Of a stretch of DNA of 64,000 nucleotides, positions 27,442 to 40,010 are shown in pieces (the stretch's first letter is position 1; every line of letters starts with the position of its first letter). The notes below the pieces were generated by a model, which was given only the letters and a program-made list of their open reading frames with translations, was not told where the DNA came from and did not search any database. Origin of the DNA: an uncultured SAR86 cluster bacterium (GTDB lineage Bacteria > Pseudomonadota > Gammaproteobacteria > Magnimaribacterales > D2472); NCBI GenBank assembly GCA_902602595.1, contig CACKRJ010000004.1, positions 37,428-101,427 on the forward strand, read 5' to 3'. The position numbers and the translations under genes were made by a program.

Positions 27442-28641
27442 ATGGTCACAAGAATAGATTTCAACCAATACATGATGCCGACATACAAGCCGGCAGAATT
27501 CATTCCCTCAAAAGCAAAAGGATCTTTGCTTTGGGATAAAAAAAATAAAAAATATATAGACTTTGCCTCAGGGATTGCCGTATCAAGTCTAGGACACTGT
27601 CATCCTGCTTTAAATAAAGCACTGTCTGAACAATCAAAGAAAATTTGGCACTTATCAAACCTATTAACCAATGAACCAGCACTTAGACTGGCTAAAATTT
27701 TCTGCAAGCATACTTTTGCTGAAAAAGTTTTCTTTGCAAATTCTGGTGCTGAAGCTGTTGAAGGGGCAATAAAAACCGCTCGAAAATATGCTTACCTTAA
27801 TCATAGTAAAAGAAAAAATGAAATAGTTTCTTTCTCTGATGCATTTCACGGCCGCACAATGATGGCTATTGCTCTCAATGGATCAGATAGATTTATAGAA
27901 GGTTTTGGACCCATGCCTGAGGGTATCAAGCATCATCCATTTAATGATGAAAATAAGCTTGAAAAAGTAATTACTAAGAAAACTGCAGCTGTGATACTTG
28001 AACTTGTTCAAGGAGAAGCTGGAATTATTAAAGCAAAAAAAGGCTTTGTTCAAAAAATTAAAAAGTTATGCAAACAAAATAAAGCATTGCTAATAATTGA
28101 TGAAGTGCAATCAGGAGCTGGGAGAACGGGAACATTGTTTGCGTATGAGCAGTTTGGAGTAAAACCTGACATTTTGTGCTGTGCAAAAGGCATAGGTGGC
28201 GGAATTCCGATTGGTGCAATACTTACCTCTACAAAAATTGCTGAGTGCATGCAACTCGGCTCTCATGGATCAACTTTTGGGGGGAACCCACTTGCCTGTG
28301 CTGTCGCTGAACAAGTCATGATCATGTTATCCAAAAAATCACTACTTAATGGAGTTAAGAAAAAAGAAAAATTATTTTTAAATGAACTTAAAAAAATTAA
28401 TAAAGAATTTAAATGTTTTAGTGCGATCAGAAGCTCGGGATTGTGGATTGGGTGTAAATTAAATGCAACTGAAAACTTTAATTTAGATACTCTGATGAAA
28501 GCATGCTATGAAAAAGGGCTGATGATTTTAAAAGCTAATAATAATACTATTCGCATAGCGCCAAGCCTCATTATTGAGGATGAAATTATTATGAAAGGAC
28601 TTAAGATATTAAGGCAGGCTATTCAGGAGCAGCTTCGTTAG
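27442..28641 (+). CDS. argD: Acetylornithine aminotransferase
   Basis: The 399-residue class III PLP aminotransferase has the N-terminal [21 protein letters not shown] typical of ArgD, the PLP-phosphate motif [47 protein letters not shown] and the PLP lysine in [14 protein letters not shown]. It makes N-acetylornithine for arginine synthesis and can double as the DapC succinyl-diaminopimelate aminotransferase. The 27442 ATG is assumed; ATG at 27472 or 27475 would also fit the family. Its last 23 nt overlap the 3' end of parC. Confidence 0.93.
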   Translation: MVTRIDFNQYMMPTYKPAEFIPSKAKGSLLWDKKNKKYIDFASGIAVSSLGHCHPALNKALSEQSKKIWHLSNLLTNEPALRLAKIFCKHTFAEKVFFANSGAEAVEGAIKTARKYAYLNHSKRKNEIVSFSDAFHGRTMMAIALNGSDRFIEGFGPMPEGIKHHPFNDENKLEKVITKKTAAVILELVQGEAGIIKAKKGFVQKIKKLCKQNKALLIIDEVQSGAGRTGTLFAYEQFGVKPDILCCAKGIGGGIPIGAILTSTKIAECMQLGSHGSTFGGNPLACAVAEQVMIMLSKKSLLNGVKKKEKLFLNELKKINKEFKCFSAIRSSGLWIGCKLNATENFNLDTLMKACYEKGLMILKANNNTIRIAPSLIIEDEIIMKGLKILRQAIQEQLR

Positions 28642-30901
28642 ATTTTAAAATCTCTTCAAGCATAATCCTTCCATTATATCCTGTAGGCAATACTCGCCCT
28701 CTTTTTGCTCGCGAAGAAATATATTCCTCTAGCTCTTTTAAAGTCCACGTTTTACCACCAGTCTTCCCCTCATGATGAATATGGAGTTTGCTATCTTCTG
28801 CTAAACAGCATACATCCATCATGAATTCAGACTTTTCCTTAAAGGATTTAGTTGAAATGCTAATTAACTTATTGCCCTTGCCCTTTGGCAGCACAGGTAA
28901 TTCATCTATAGGAAAAATTAACATCTTGTTACTTACCTTTCCTTTGTTATCTTGCGAAGAGAAAGTTGCAGCAACATATTTATGATTTTCATTAATAGCG
29001 ACCGGAGAGATAACGATAGCTCCATCGGGAGTTTTCATGAATTGCTTACCTTTTTTTTGATTTGAGATTGCATTAGCAAGATTACTTATAAAACCAAATC
29101 CTGCTGAATTTGAAATTAGTATTTGAGATTCTTCAGATCCAATGGCGACACCTTCAAATGTAACACCTGATTCAGCCACAACTCTTCCAGTTAAGGGTTC
29201 CCCCATTCCTCTTGCGGATGGCAATGAATGAGCCGGTAATGAGAAAGCTTTGCCGCCAGAATCAAAAAAAACAGCAGTCTGATTATTTCTCCCTTGCGCA
29301 AAATGTTGAAGCATGTCATCCCCTCTATAAGTAAGAGTTCTTGGATCAATATCATGACCTTTGGCTGACCTTATCCAGCCAGCCTTTGAAAGAATTATGG
29401 TGACTGCTTCTGACGTAACAACTTCTTCTTCAGAGAATGCCTTAGCTTCTGAAGTTGATTCAATTGGAGAGTTTCTTTCGTCTCCAAAGTTTTCTTTGAT
29501 TTCTTTGAGTTCATTTTTAATATAAGTTTTTAACCTGGCTTTCGATTTGATAATTTTTTCTAGTTCAGATCTTTCGGCTTCCAGTGCATCTTTTTCTTCT
29601 TCAAGTTTTATTTGTTCCAACTTAGCTAACTGCCTTAAACGAATTTCTAAAATCGCATTTGTTTGTATCTCAGAAATCTTAAAAGCTTTCATTAATTCTT
29701 TCTTGGGATCATCGCTATTTCTTATAATATGAATGACTTTATCTAAGTCTAAATAAACAATTAATAAGCCTTCTAAAATATGAATTCTATCGTGAACTTG
29801 ATCCAATCTATGCTCAAGTTTTCTCATCACAGTTTGTTGTCTAAATTTAAGCCACTCAGTAATTAGATCTTTGAGGGCAAATACTCTTGGAGATCCTTTT
29901 AAGCTAATTAAATTCATGTTAGCTCGATAGTTTTTCTGCAAATCAGTGGTTGCAAAAAGATGATTCATGACTTCAGCTGGATCTATGCGGTTAGACTTTA
30001 AAGATATAACCAGCCTGACAGGTTCTTTATGGTCTCCCTCATCCCGTAAATCAACAACCATTGGAAGTTTTTTCTTTTGCATTTGATCGGCAATTTGTTC
30101 AAGAATTTTTGATCCAGAAGCTTGATGAGGTAAGGCCCTTACAACAATGTCATTACCCTCTGAATCCCAATGAGCCCTAATTTTAAATCCACCTCTTCCA
30201 GTTTCATAAATCTCTGCAAGTTCTTCAGGAGTCACAATTATTGGTGCTGGATTTGAAAAATCTGGACCTTTAATAAACTTTAATAAGTCTTTTGTAGCTG
30301 CCTTTGGATTATCCAAAACATGTATACATGCATCCAAAACTTCATTTATGTTATGCGATGGAATGTCAGTTGCCATACCAACAGCAATACCTGTTGTTCC
30401 ATTGAAAAGAATACTAGGTATCTTTGCAGGCAAAATTGTTGGCTCAAGCAGGGAGCCATCAAAATTAGGTTGCCAATCAACTGTTCCTAGCTTTAATTCA
30501 GAAAGCAGTAAATCAGCAAATCCGGTTAATTTTGATTCTGTATAGCGCATTGCAGCAAATGACTTAGGATCATCTTGAGTGCCCCAATTTCCTTGACCGT
30601 CTACAAGTGGGTATCGAAATGAAAAATTTTGCGCCATGAGAACCATAGCTTCATATGCTGCGCTGTCACCATGAGGATGGAATTTGCCAATTACATCTCC
30701 AACAGTTCTAGCAGACTTTTTATACTTTGAGCTAGCATTTAAACCTAGCTCACTCATTGCATAGAGAATTCTCCTTTGAACAGGTTTCATGCCATCTCCA
30801 ATGTGAGGGAGTGCGCGATCTAAGATGACATACATTGAGTAGTTAAGGTAAGACTCCTCTGCGTATTCCTTCAGGCTTATTGAGCTAAGATTCTTATCCA
30901 T
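28619..30901 (-). CDS. parC: DNA topoisomerase IV subunit A
   Basis: The 760-residue protein has ParC length. The N-terminus has [23 protein letters not shown], and the catalytic tyrosine is in [11 protein letters not shown]. The coiled-coil gate (about 430-475) and the beta-pinwheel domain follow. ParC lacks the long GyrA-box tail, which fits a decatenase rather than gyrase. It lies 2 nt after parE, so the heterotetramer genes are co-expressed. Confidence 0.97.
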   Translation of the reverse strand: MDKNLSSISLKEYAEESYLNYSMYVILDRALPHIGDGMKPVQRRILYAMSELGLNASSKYKKSARTVGDVIGKFHPHGDSAAYEAMVLMAQNFSFRYPLVDGQGNWGTQDDPKSFAAMRYTESKLTGFADLLLSELKLGTVDWQPNFDGSLLEPTILPAKIPSILFNGTTGIAVGMATDIPSHNINEVLDACIHVLDNPKAATKDLLKFIKGPDFSNPAPIIVTPEELAEIYETGRGGFKIRAHWDSEGNDIVVRALPHQASGSKILEQIADQMQKKKLPMVVDLRDEGDHKEPVRLVISLKSNRIDPAEVMNHLFATTDLQKNYRANMNLISLKGSPRVFALKDLITEWLKFRQQTVMRKLEHRLDQVHDRIHILEGLLIVYLDLDKVIHIIRNSDDPKKELMKAFKISEIQTNAILEIRLRQLAKLEQIKLEEEKDALEAERSELEKIIKSKARLKTYIKNELKEIKENFGDERNSPIESTSEAKAFSEEEVVTSEAVTIILSKAGWIRSAKGHDIDPRTLTYRGDDMLQHFAQGRNNQTAVFFDSGGKAFSLPAHSLPSARGMGEPLTGRVVAESGVTFEGVAIGSEESQILISNSAGFGFISNLANAISNQKKGKQFMKTPDGAIVISPVAINENHKYVAATFSSQDNKGKVSNKMLIFPIDELPVLPKGKGNKLISISTKSFKEKSEFMMDVCCLAEDSKLHIHHEGKTGGKTWTLKELEEYISSRAKRGRVLPTGYNGRIMLEEILKSNEAAPE

Positions 30902-30903
30902 AA

Positions 30904-32793
30904 TTAAACTGTTACTATTTTCCCTCTTTTCTCAAGCCACTCTTTTCTGGCTCCAGCATTTTTCTTAGAAAGCAATAGATCCATCATACTATTAACATTG
31001 TCAGTAGAGGTGATGGTAAGCTGAACCAATCTTCTTGTTTTAGGATCCATTACGGTTTCACGAAGCTGAGAGGGGTTCATCTCACCTAAGCCTTTAAATC
31101 TCTGGATATCTATTTTTGGTTTTCCTGGCTTTGTCTTTAGTTTTTTAACTATTGAATCCTTTTCATCTTCATCCAGGGCATAAAATACCTCTTTTGCACA
31201 ATCAATTCTAAAAAGTGGAGGCATGGCTACAAAAATATGACCAGCTTTGATTAATGGCTTGTAGTGTCGTAAAAATAGAGCGCATAACAATGTAGCAATG
31301 TGAAGACCATCTGAATCAGCATCAGCTAAAATACAAATTTTTCCATATCTCAAAGATTCAATATCTGGGCTCCCTGGATTAACTCCAATTGCTGTAGAAA
31401 TATCCTTTATTTCTGCAGATTTCATAATCTCATCACTCTCTAAATCCCAAGTATTCAAAATTTTTCCTCTAAGGGGCATGATTGCTTGAAATTTTCTTTC
31501 CCTTGATTGTTTCGCAGAGCCTCCAGCAGAGTCTCCTTCAACAAAAAATAACTCCGTCTCGTTAAGATCAGTGCTATTACAATCTGAAAGCTTTCCAGGC
31601 AGTGCAGGACCTTGAAATGTTTTCTTTCTATCAACCACTTTTGTTTCTTTGGTTCTTGCTTGGGCAGATGCAATAGCCAATTCAGCTATTTTTTCTCCTT
31701 CCTCTGTATGTTGGTTAAACCATATGCTAAGAATGTCTTTAGTCGTTGAGTTCACAAAAGCCTGATGGTCTTTTGAATCTAATCTCTCCTTTGTTTGACC
31801 TGCAAATTGAGGGTTCGTTAACTTTGAAGAAATAATGAAAGTGCTGTGTTGCACAACATCATCAGCAGTTATTTTTAAGCCTTTTGGAATTAAATTTCTG
31901 AACTCACAAAACTCTTTAACCGACTCCAATAAACCCGCTTTAAAACCATTCATATGAGATCCACCCTGAGCGGTTGGGATAAGATTGACATAAGATTCAT
32001 TCATGAGATTTTTTGCTGGCTTTGTAGACCAATTCAAGACAAAATCAAGAGCATTATCATCAGCCAGTTTGCTACAAGAAATTGATTCTTCGAGAAGCAA
32101 TTCAATATCACCAGAGGATTCAGATAAATATGAAATTAGCCCATTTTCATAATTCCAAGGAATCTTCTCATTCTTCTTCTCATCATAATATTCAATAGTT
32201 AAGCCTGGGCATAATACAGCTTTCGCTTTAAGCAGATGCTTCAAATTACTTTTATCAATCTTAATGCTCTCAAAGTATTGTGGATCAGGCACAAAGTTGA
32301 TTGAGGTTCCTGTATTTCTGGGACCTATATCTCCTACCTTTTTTAAATCTGAAGTTTTTTCACCCCCCTCAAAATTCATTTCAAACTTATGGCTGTCTCG
32401 TTTAATTTCTACAGATAAATTTTGTGAAAGAGCGTTTACTACAGAGACGCCTACGCCATGCAACCCTCCAGAAAAATTATAATCTTCACCAGAAAATTTT
32501 GCTCCAGCATGAAGTTTGCACATTATCAGCTCTACTCCAGAAACCTTATGTTCAGGATGAATATCTACTGGCATACCACGTCCATCATCAATGACAGAGA
32601 CGGCACCCTCTTTGTGGAGAGTAACTTTAATTTTAGAACAATGACCAGCTAAAGCCTCATCAATTGAGTTATCTAGGACTTCTTGAATAAGATGATTTGG
32701 GCAAGAGGTATCAGTATACATACCAGGTCTTTTTCGGACCGGATCTAAGCCTGATAGAACTTCTATCGACTCTGAATCATAATTTTTAGCCAA
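30904..32793 (-). CDS. parE: DNA topoisomerase IV subunit B
   Basis: The 629-residue GHKL ATPase subunit has [27 protein letters not shown] (ATP site), [19 protein letters not shown] and the [19 protein letters not shown] and [13 protein letters not shown] motifs. Together with ParC it decatenates daughter chromosomes. The ParE identity follows from length and pairing with parC. The 201-nt upstream region is shared with the divergent tolC. Confidence 0.97.
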   Translation of the reverse strand: MAKNYDSESIEVLSGLDPVRKRPGMYTDTSCPNHLIQEVLDNSIDEALAGHCSKIKVTLHKEGAVSVIDDGRGMPVDIHPEHKVSGVELIMCKLHAGAKFSGEDYNFSGGLHGVGVSVVNALSQNLSVEIKRDSHKFEMNFEGGEKTSDLKKVGDIGPRNTGTSINFVPDPQYFESIKIDKSNLKHLLKAKAVLCPGLTIEYYDEKKNEKIPWNYENGLISYLSESSGDIELLLEESISCSKLADDNALDFVLNWSTKPAKNLMNESYVNLIPTAQGGSHMNGFKAGLLESVKEFCEFRNLIPKGLKITADDVVQHSTFIISSKLTNPQFAGQTKERLDSKDHQAFVNSTTKDILSIWFNQHTEEGEKIAELAIASAQARTKETKVVDRKKTFQGPALPGKLSDCNSTDLNETELFFVEGDSAGGSAKQSRERKFQAIMPLRGKILNTWDLESDEIMKSAEIKDISTAIGVNPGSPDIESLRYGKICILADADSDGLHIATLLCALFLRHYKPLIKAGHIFVAMPPLFRIDCAKEVFYALDEDEKDSIVKKLKTKPGKPKIDIQRFKGLGEMNPSQLRETVMDPKTRRLVQLTITSTDNVNSMMDLLLSKKNAGARKEWLEKRGKIVTV

Positions 32794-32936
32794 TTATTAT
32801 TTCCTAATGCTAATAAACTTTTAACTAGTATTCTACTCTAACTAAATTGAAAGAAAGCTATTAATTTAAGAGATTTTAGGAGATTTTTTCACAATAGACT
32901 AAAATATTATAAATAGCATTTAAGTGTAAAGTGAAC

Positions 32937-32983
32937 TTGACATATCGACCCTAAAAGAGTTCTAATGTGTGCACTGTAAACAT
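32937..32983 (+). promoter_or_regulatory. tolC upstream region: -35-like TTGACA and near-palindromic operator
   Basis: A consensus -35 hexamer TTGACA is at 32937-32942. The matching -10 is unclear: only weak candidates occur 17-20 nt on. At 32965-32983, ending 12 nt before the tolC ATG, the 19-mer ATGTGTGCACTGTAAACAT matches the perfect palindrome at 52759-52777 in 16 of 19 positions. Its location between promoter and start is where a repressor would bind. The identity of the regulator is unknown, though this length of site fits TetR-type proteins. Confidence 0.5.
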
Positions 32984-32994
32984 TAAATTTTAAT

Positions 32995-34326
32995 ATGAAC
33001 AAAAAAATTCTAGCCACATCTTTGCTTGCCTTTAGCATTCAATCAGCTGCAGACAGCCTGCTAGATATTTATAACGATGCGTTAGAGAACGATCCTCAAT
33101 ATAAATCAGCAGAGTTTTCATATCTATCAGGTAAAGAAATTAAAGTACAAGGTCGTGCTGGCCTTCTCCCCAATATTTCTATTAATGCACAAACCAATTG
33201 GAATGAATATTATCAAAATGGCAATCTTCAAAACGAATACAACAACTTCAATTCATCTGCTAGATTAACTCAACCATTGATTAGGCTTGATTCATGGTTT
33301 AAATACAGACAATCTAAATTTTTGACTGATGCTGCAGAAGCTGATTTTGCATATTCACAGCAAGCGTTGATCGTAAGAACTGCGGAGCTTTATTTTAATG
33401 TATTGCGTGCTATTGATAACTTAAGTGCGGCTCGATCAGAAGAAAAAGCAATTAAAAAACAATTAGACCAAATTAGGCAAAGATATGAAGTCGGGCTTTC
33501 GGCTGTAACTGAAGTCCAAGAAGCAAAATTAGCTTTTGATCTAAGTGTTGCTTCAAGGACTAGAGTAGAGGGAGAGGTGTATACAGCTAAAGAATCTTTG
33601 AATGCGTTAATTGGCAGAGAAATTTTTTCCCTTGATGGTTTAGTCAATGACCTAAATGTTACAAATCCTGTTCCAGCTTCTAAGGAAGAATGGGCAAGAA
33701 AAGCTATTGAAAATAATTTCAGACTGAAAGCTGCAAATCTTAGAAAATTTGCATCTAAAAATAATGCTCGAAGCGTAGCATCTAATCATTTACCCAAGGT
33801 TGATATTGTGGGAGTTCAAACTGAATCAGAAACTAATCAATATTCTTTTGATGGCTTAAATACTGGAGGAGCATTCAATATTACTGTTCCTGACGAAACT
33901 CAGAGAGATACTTATAGCCTGCAACTATCCATGCCAATTTTTCAAGGCGGGGCTGTAATTTCCAGGACAAAGCAAGCATATGCTGAATCCAATAAATCAT
34001 CAGAAGATGCATTATTTACAGAAAGAAGTGTTATCCAAGATGTTAGGAGTCAATACTCAAATGTAGTTACATTGGTGGCAAATCTTCGAGCGCAAAAACA
34101 AGCGGTTGTATCAGCATCAAGTGCGCTTGAAGCAACACAAGTAGGATATGAGGTTGGAACTAGGAATATAGTAGATTTACTGCAAGCTGAAAAAAATCTT
34201 TACAGCGCCGAGAGAAATCTCTCAAATGCAAAATATGATTATTTAATCACTACTCTCCGCTTGCATTTAGCAGCTGGAACTCTAAGTCCTGAAAACCTTA
34301 TTGAAATAAATAACTTACTCGGATAA
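32995..34326 (+). CDS. tolC: TolC-family outer-membrane channel protein
   Basis: The 443-residue protein has a signal peptide (to about AADS), then the LLDIYNDALENDPQYKSAEF repeat start. It has the duplicated TolC helical repeats with ADFAYSQQALIVRTAELYFNVL and the C-terminal GYEVGTRNIVDLLQAEKNLYSAE segment. TolC trimers form the outer-membrane and periplasmic duct of efflux pumps and type I secretion. No pump genes are adjacent. It is divergent from parE, and mutM follows after 2 nt. Confidence 0.96.
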   Translation: MNKKILATSLLAFSIQSAADSLLDIYNDALENDPQYKSAEFSYLSGKEIKVQGRAGLLPNISINAQTNWNEYYQNGNLQNEYNNFNSSARLTQPLIRLDSWFKYRQSKFLTDAAEADFAYSQQALIVRTAELYFNVLRAIDNLSAARSEEKAIKKQLDQIRQRYEVGLSAVTEVQEAKLAFDLSVASRTRVEGEVYTAKESLNALIGREIFSLDGLVNDLNVTNPVPASKEEWARKAIENNFRLKAANLRKFASKNNARSVASNHLPKVDIVGVQTESETNQYSFDGLNTGGAFNITVPDETQRDTYSLQLSMPIFQGGAVISRTKQAYAESNKSSEDALFTERSVIQDVRSQYSNVVTLVANLRAQKQAVVSASSALEATQVGYEVGTRNIVDLLQAEKNLYSAERNLSNAKYDYLITTLRLHLAAGTLSPENLIEINNLLG

Positions 34327-34328
34327 GC

Positions 34329-35141
34329 ATGCCAGAATTGCCGGAGGTGGAAACCTCAGTTCAAGCAATTCAAGAGTTTGCAAATCAAAGCCTAGAGTCT
34401 ATCGAAATATATAATCCAAATCTTCGTTGGAAAGTCGATACTGCAGCTTTCAAAAAACTCCATGGATTTAAAGTCAGCAAAATTGATAGGAGAGCAAAAT
34501 ATATTCTTCTTCATATTGAACAATCACAAATTCTTATTCATCTTGGAATGACTGGGACACTCAGAATTGCTGATAAAAAATCTAACTTTTATAAAAAGCA
34601 TGATCATATTGAGCTTATTTTTCAGAATGGAAGATTGATTTTTAATGATCCAAGAAGATTTGGCTCCATGCATTATGTCACAGAGCCCAGCACCCACTTT
34701 TTATTAGAAAAGCTTGGTCCAGAACCTCTTTCGAAAGAATTTAATGGAGAGTATCTATTTCATAAAATAAAAAAATCTTTATCGCCAGTAAAAAATGCTC
34801 TCATGAATCAACAAAATGTTGTTGGGATAGGGAATATTTATTCAAATGAGATATTGTTTGATGCCAAAATTCGTCCTACAAGAAAAAGTAAAACACTTAC
34901 TAAGAAAGAATGTGAGGAGATTGCTGCATCTAGTAAAAAAATCTTAAAGCATGCTATTAATGCAGGAGGTACAACCCTTCAAGACTTCTATAAGCCTGAT
35001 GGAAATAAAGGGTATTTCAAAATAGACCTAGCTGTTTATGATCGTGCTAATAAAAAGTGCAAAAAATGCAAAAAAGAATTAATCAAAAGGATTATTCAAT
35101 CACAAAGAGCGACTTTTTATTGTCGCAAATGTCAGGCTTAG
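34329..35141 (+). CDS. mutM: Formamidopyrimidine-DNA glycosylase
   Basis: The 270-residue protein starts MPELPEVETSVQAI, giving the catalytic P2/E3 after methionine removal, and has the family lysine in HLGMTGTLRI. It also has the helix-two-turn-helix GIGNIYSNEILFDAKIRPTR and a C-terminal zinc finger (CKKC ... CRKC). It excises oxidised purines such as 8-oxoguanine and nicks the strand. It converges with coaD with a 4-nt overlap; mutM-coaD proximity is common in proteobacteria. Confidence 0.97.
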   Translation: MPELPEVETSVQAIQEFANQSLESIEIYNPNLRWKVDTAAFKKLHGFKVSKIDRRAKYILLHIEQSQILIHLGMTGTLRIADKKSNFYKKHDHIELIFQNGRLIFNDPRRFGSMHYVTEPSTHFLLEKLGPEPLSKEFNGEYLFHKIKKSLSPVKNALMNQQNVVGIGNIYSNEILFDAKIRPTRKSKTLTKKECEEIAASSKKILKHAINAGGTTLQDFYKPDGNKGYFKIDLAVYDRANKKCKKCKKELIKRIIQSQRATFYCRKCQA

Positions 35142-35620
35142 CCAGAGATCTTTTTTTGCAAGGCAGTTTTAACATTTGGAGAAACAAAACGAGAGACATC
35201 TCCACCAAATGTTGCAATTTCTTTTACAAGACTAGATGAAACATAGATTAAAGTATCCTTAGGAGTAAAGAAAATGCTTTCAATATCCGGTGCAAGACTT
35301 CTATTCATAGTCGCTAACTGGAATTCATATTCAAAATCAGCAACTGCTCTAAGGCCTCTGATAATTGCAATTGCATCATTATCTCTTGCAAGGTCTACTG
35401 TTAATTGCTGTGAATATCCTAATACTTCAATCTTTTCATTGTCTTTAAAGATTTCTGCAATTAGTTCAATTCTTTCCTCAACACTAAAAAGAGGATTTTT
35501 AGATTGGCTCTCAGCAACTCCAAGAATAACTTTATCAAATAAAGTAGCGGCTCTTTCAACAATATCAATATGCCCAAACGTAATTGGATCAAATGAACCT
35601 GGATAAATAGCAGTTTTCAT
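35138..35620 (-). CDS. coaD: Phosphopantetheine adenylyltransferase
   Basis: The 160-residue nucleotidyltransferase has AIYPGSFDPITFGHIDIVERA (HIGH-type motif), RGLRAVADFEYEFQLATMN and YVSSSLVKEIATFGGDVS. It makes dephospho-CoA from phosphopantetheine, the penultimate CoA step. The first CoA step is represented by the pantothenate kinase at 59552-60382. Confidence 0.97.
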   Translation of the reverse strand: MKTAIYPGSFDPITFGHIDIVERAATLFDKVILGVAESQSKNPLFSVEERIELIAEIFKDNEKIEVLGYSQQLTVDLARDNDAIAIIRGLRAVADFEYEFQLATMNRSLAPDIESIFFTPKDTLIYVSSSLVKEIATFGGDVSRFVSPNVKTALQKKISG

Positions 35621-35676
35621 AACCGAATGATACTAAACATTCGTAATTCGGCAAAATCTTAAAAAGATTATGTAAA

Positions 35677-35862
35677 ATGCAGAATATGAAGAAAGAAAAA
35701 ATTATTTACATACATAAATCAAGGTCGGAAAAAACAGATGTGCCAAGTGCTGTTGATGATGCTGCTAATGTAATGTCGAAACACCCTAGAAAAAGTAATA
35801 GAAAAGGAGATCAAAAATACAGTTTTCCAGAAATTGACTATGAGAAGCCACCCCATTACTAG
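35677..35862 (+). CDS. Small charged protein of unknown function
   Basis: The frame gives 61 residues (58 if translation starts at the second ATG, 35686, which gives MKKEKIIYIHKSRSEK). The protein is hydrophilic and lysine/serine-rich, with no signal or membrane segment and a proline-rich end YEKPPHY. It stands between coaD and a small membrane protein gene, with its own 56-nt upstream gap. I do not recognise it. No other gene occupies this strand or the opposite one, which argues for a real short gene, but coding is unproven. Confidence 0.45.
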   Translation: MQNMKKEKIIYIHKSRSEKTDVPSAVDDAANVMSKHPRKSNRKGDQKYSFPEIDYEKPPHY

Positions 35863-35890
35863 AGCTTTTTCTAATTACAAATAATTTCTG

Positions 35891-36283
35891 TTAGGCTTCT
35901 TTATTTGGGTCCCATATAACAAGATTTTTTGTCTTAAGTCTATTAACGAGTAACTTGTATCTCGACTGCTCATCTCTCCATTCTTTTATCCAATTTTCAC
36001 CATCTCTTTCAGCATCCACAAAAATAGCATTAGTGAAAGCTATTGGAATGATTATAGCTGCGTGGACAAAAATACTTGTTGGAATACTGTACCCAATATA
36101 TCCAAGCCAAAATATTGCTATTAATCCAAAAGATATACTCCAAATAGTAAACAAGACAAGCATAAAATAGGTTTGTAAACTAGGGTCTATATGTTTTAGT
36201 GGATTGAACCTAACATCCATTACGGCTCTCCAAGAGTCGACAATAAACATTACGAACCGTCTAAAAATATTCGGTTTTTTCAT
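35891..36283 (-). CDS. Two-helix membrane protein of unknown function
   Basis: The 130-residue protein has a basic N-terminus, two transmembrane helices (about 42-65 and 69-91) and a charged C-terminal tail with ERDGENWIKEWRDEQ. The layout recalls small 2TM-domain proteins, but I cannot assign a family. It lies 21 nt upstream of nothing but follows katG by 21 nt on the same strand, so it could be the distal gene of a katG transcript. Confidence 0.65.
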   Translation of the reverse strand: MKKPNIFRRFVMFIVDSWRAVMDVRFNPLKHIDPSLQTYFMLVLFTIWSISFGLIAIFWLGYIGYSIPTSIFVHAAIIIPIAFTNAIFVDAERDGENWIKEWRDEQSRYKLLVNRLKTKNLVIWDPNKEA

Positions 36284-36304
36284 AATTTAAATTGTTCTTA
36301 ATTA

Positions 36305-38579
<2,275 letters not shown>

Positions 38580-39476
38580 ATGTTAACTCTAAAACAAATA
38601 GATTATGCCCTTGCTGTTGGTAAAAACCTTCACTTTAAAAAGGCCGCAGATGAATGTTATGTCTCTCCTTCAACCCTTAGCAACGCAATTACTGAATTAG
38701 AAACACAACTTGGAGTAAAGATTTTTGAAAGAAACAATAAGAAAGTTATTGTTACAAGCCTTGGACAAGAAATCTTAGAAAAAGCTCAGCAGATTAGGCT
38801 AGAAGTTCAAAATATATATGAGTTAGTGCAAAATAAATCTAAAGGATTAAGCCATAATATATCCCTTGGCATCATTCCAACAATCAGTCCCTACTTTCTT
38901 CCATTAATTCTTCCAAAAATACAAAAAGAATTTCCTGATCTCAAGCTTAAAATTGAAGAAGGTCAATCAGTATTTCTTGCTAAAAAAGTTAGAGAAGGCG
39001 ATCTTGATATGGCGATACTTGCCTTGCCCTATGAATTAAATGGCTTAAGTAGTCTTAAATTTTGGGAAGAAGATTTTTATTGGGTTTCACACGATCAAAA
39101 TGAACTTGCTGGAAGAAGCGAGATCAAAGCATCAGAATTAGAGCAATCTCAATTGATGCTTCTTGAAGATGGTCATTGCTTGAAAGATCATATTTTGGAT
39201 GCATGCAATATCTCATCTTCCTCTAAATACTCTTTAAAAGCTTCAAGCTTGAATACATTAATTCAATTAGTCAAAGGAAAGATGGGGACAACACTGGTAC
39301 CTAAAATGGCTCTAAAGGAGCTAATTGGTAATAAAAAGGGGCTTGCAATTTCTCATCTTAATGAAGCAGGACCTCATAGAGAAATTGCATTAATTATTCG
39401 AGAAAATTATGCAGGCAAAGAGAGCGCAGAATTCTTAAGAAATTTTTTTGAGAAAACTCTAAAAGAGATAAGTTAA
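38580..39476 (+). CDS. oxyR: Hydrogen-peroxide-responsive LysR regulator OxyR
   Basis: The 298-residue LysR-type protein has an N-terminal winged helix-turn-helix (LKQIDYALAVGKNLHFKKAADECYVS) and a co-inducer domain. The redox cysteines are at C200 and C209 in the context LEDGHCLKDHILDAC. Spacing and context match C199/C208 of E. coli OxyR, so peroxide sensing by disulfide formation is expected. It is divergent from katG, the standard arrangement, and should activate katG under peroxide stress. Confidence 0.95.
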   Translation: MLTLKQIDYALAVGKNLHFKKAADECYVSPSTLSNAITELETQLGVKIFERNNKKVIVTSLGQEILEKAQQIRLEVQNIYELVQNKSKGLSHNISLGIIPTISPYFLPLILPKIQKEFPDLKLKIEEGQSVFLAKKVREGDLDMAILALPYELNGLSSLKFWEEDFYWVSHDQNELAGRSEIKASELEQSQLMLLEDGHCLKDHILDACNISSSSKYSLKASSLNTLIQLVKGKMGTTLVPKMALKELIGNKKGLAISHLNEAGPHREIALIIRENYAGKESAEFLRNFFEKTLKEIS

Positions 39477-39485
39477 AAAATTAAT

Positions 39486-39977
39486 CTATTCAGATTCAGG
39501 CAGTTCAGCCTTTTGAGAATCTAGAAATTCTGTTTTTTGCCATAGTAAATTAAATTTTCTATTAACAAACTTTACTTCCTCGCCCCTTCTCTCAAGCTTG
39601 TCTTCATAAATAATTCCCATGTCCATCTTTTTGCTCTGGCCGTCCTCAACAAACATATGACTAGCGATACAATAAGTTTTACCATTATAAATATCGCCAT
39701 CCCAGGTACCTTCAATATTTCCAATAAAATGCATTGTGCTGTCGTAAGTTGTGACCAAATAATTCATTGCTACCATAAACCCTTCAATGCCTTCAAGATC
39801 ATAACCTCCAGACATAGAAAAATCTGGCCACATAATAGAATCTAATTTATCAAAATTTCTTGAATCAATAATTTCAGCATACTGATAAATGACCTTCTTC
39901 GCTTCACTATTTATTTCCATGGTATTTGCTCCTAAAAAAATTGGACTAAATAAAATTAAAAAAAATATTTTTTTCAT
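39486..39977 (-). CDS. Secreted NTF2-like (SnoaL-type) protein
   Basis: The 163-residue protein has a signal peptide (to about LGANT) followed by an alpha+beta-barrel-like domain of about 130 residues. Features include KVIYQYAEIIDSRNFDKLDSIM and HFIGNIEGTWDGDIYNGKTYCIASHMF, the pattern of SnoaL-like NTF2 folds. Such domains range from binding proteins to dehydratases or isomerases, and no function can be assigned. It converges with oxyR (9-nt gap) and lies just after the LLM oxidoreductase gene on the same strand. Confidence 0.72.
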   Translation of the reverse strand: MKKIFFLILFSPIFLGANTMEINSEAKKVIYQYAEIIDSRNFDKLDSIMWPDFSMSGGYDLEGIEGFMVAMNYLVTTYDSTMHFIGNIEGTWDGDIYNGKTYCIASHMFVEDGQSKKMDMGIIYEDKLERRGEEVKFVNRKFNLLWQKTEFLDSQKAELPESE

Positions 39978-40010
39978 AAAACTGTTTCCCCTATATATTT
40001 AGTCTCATTC

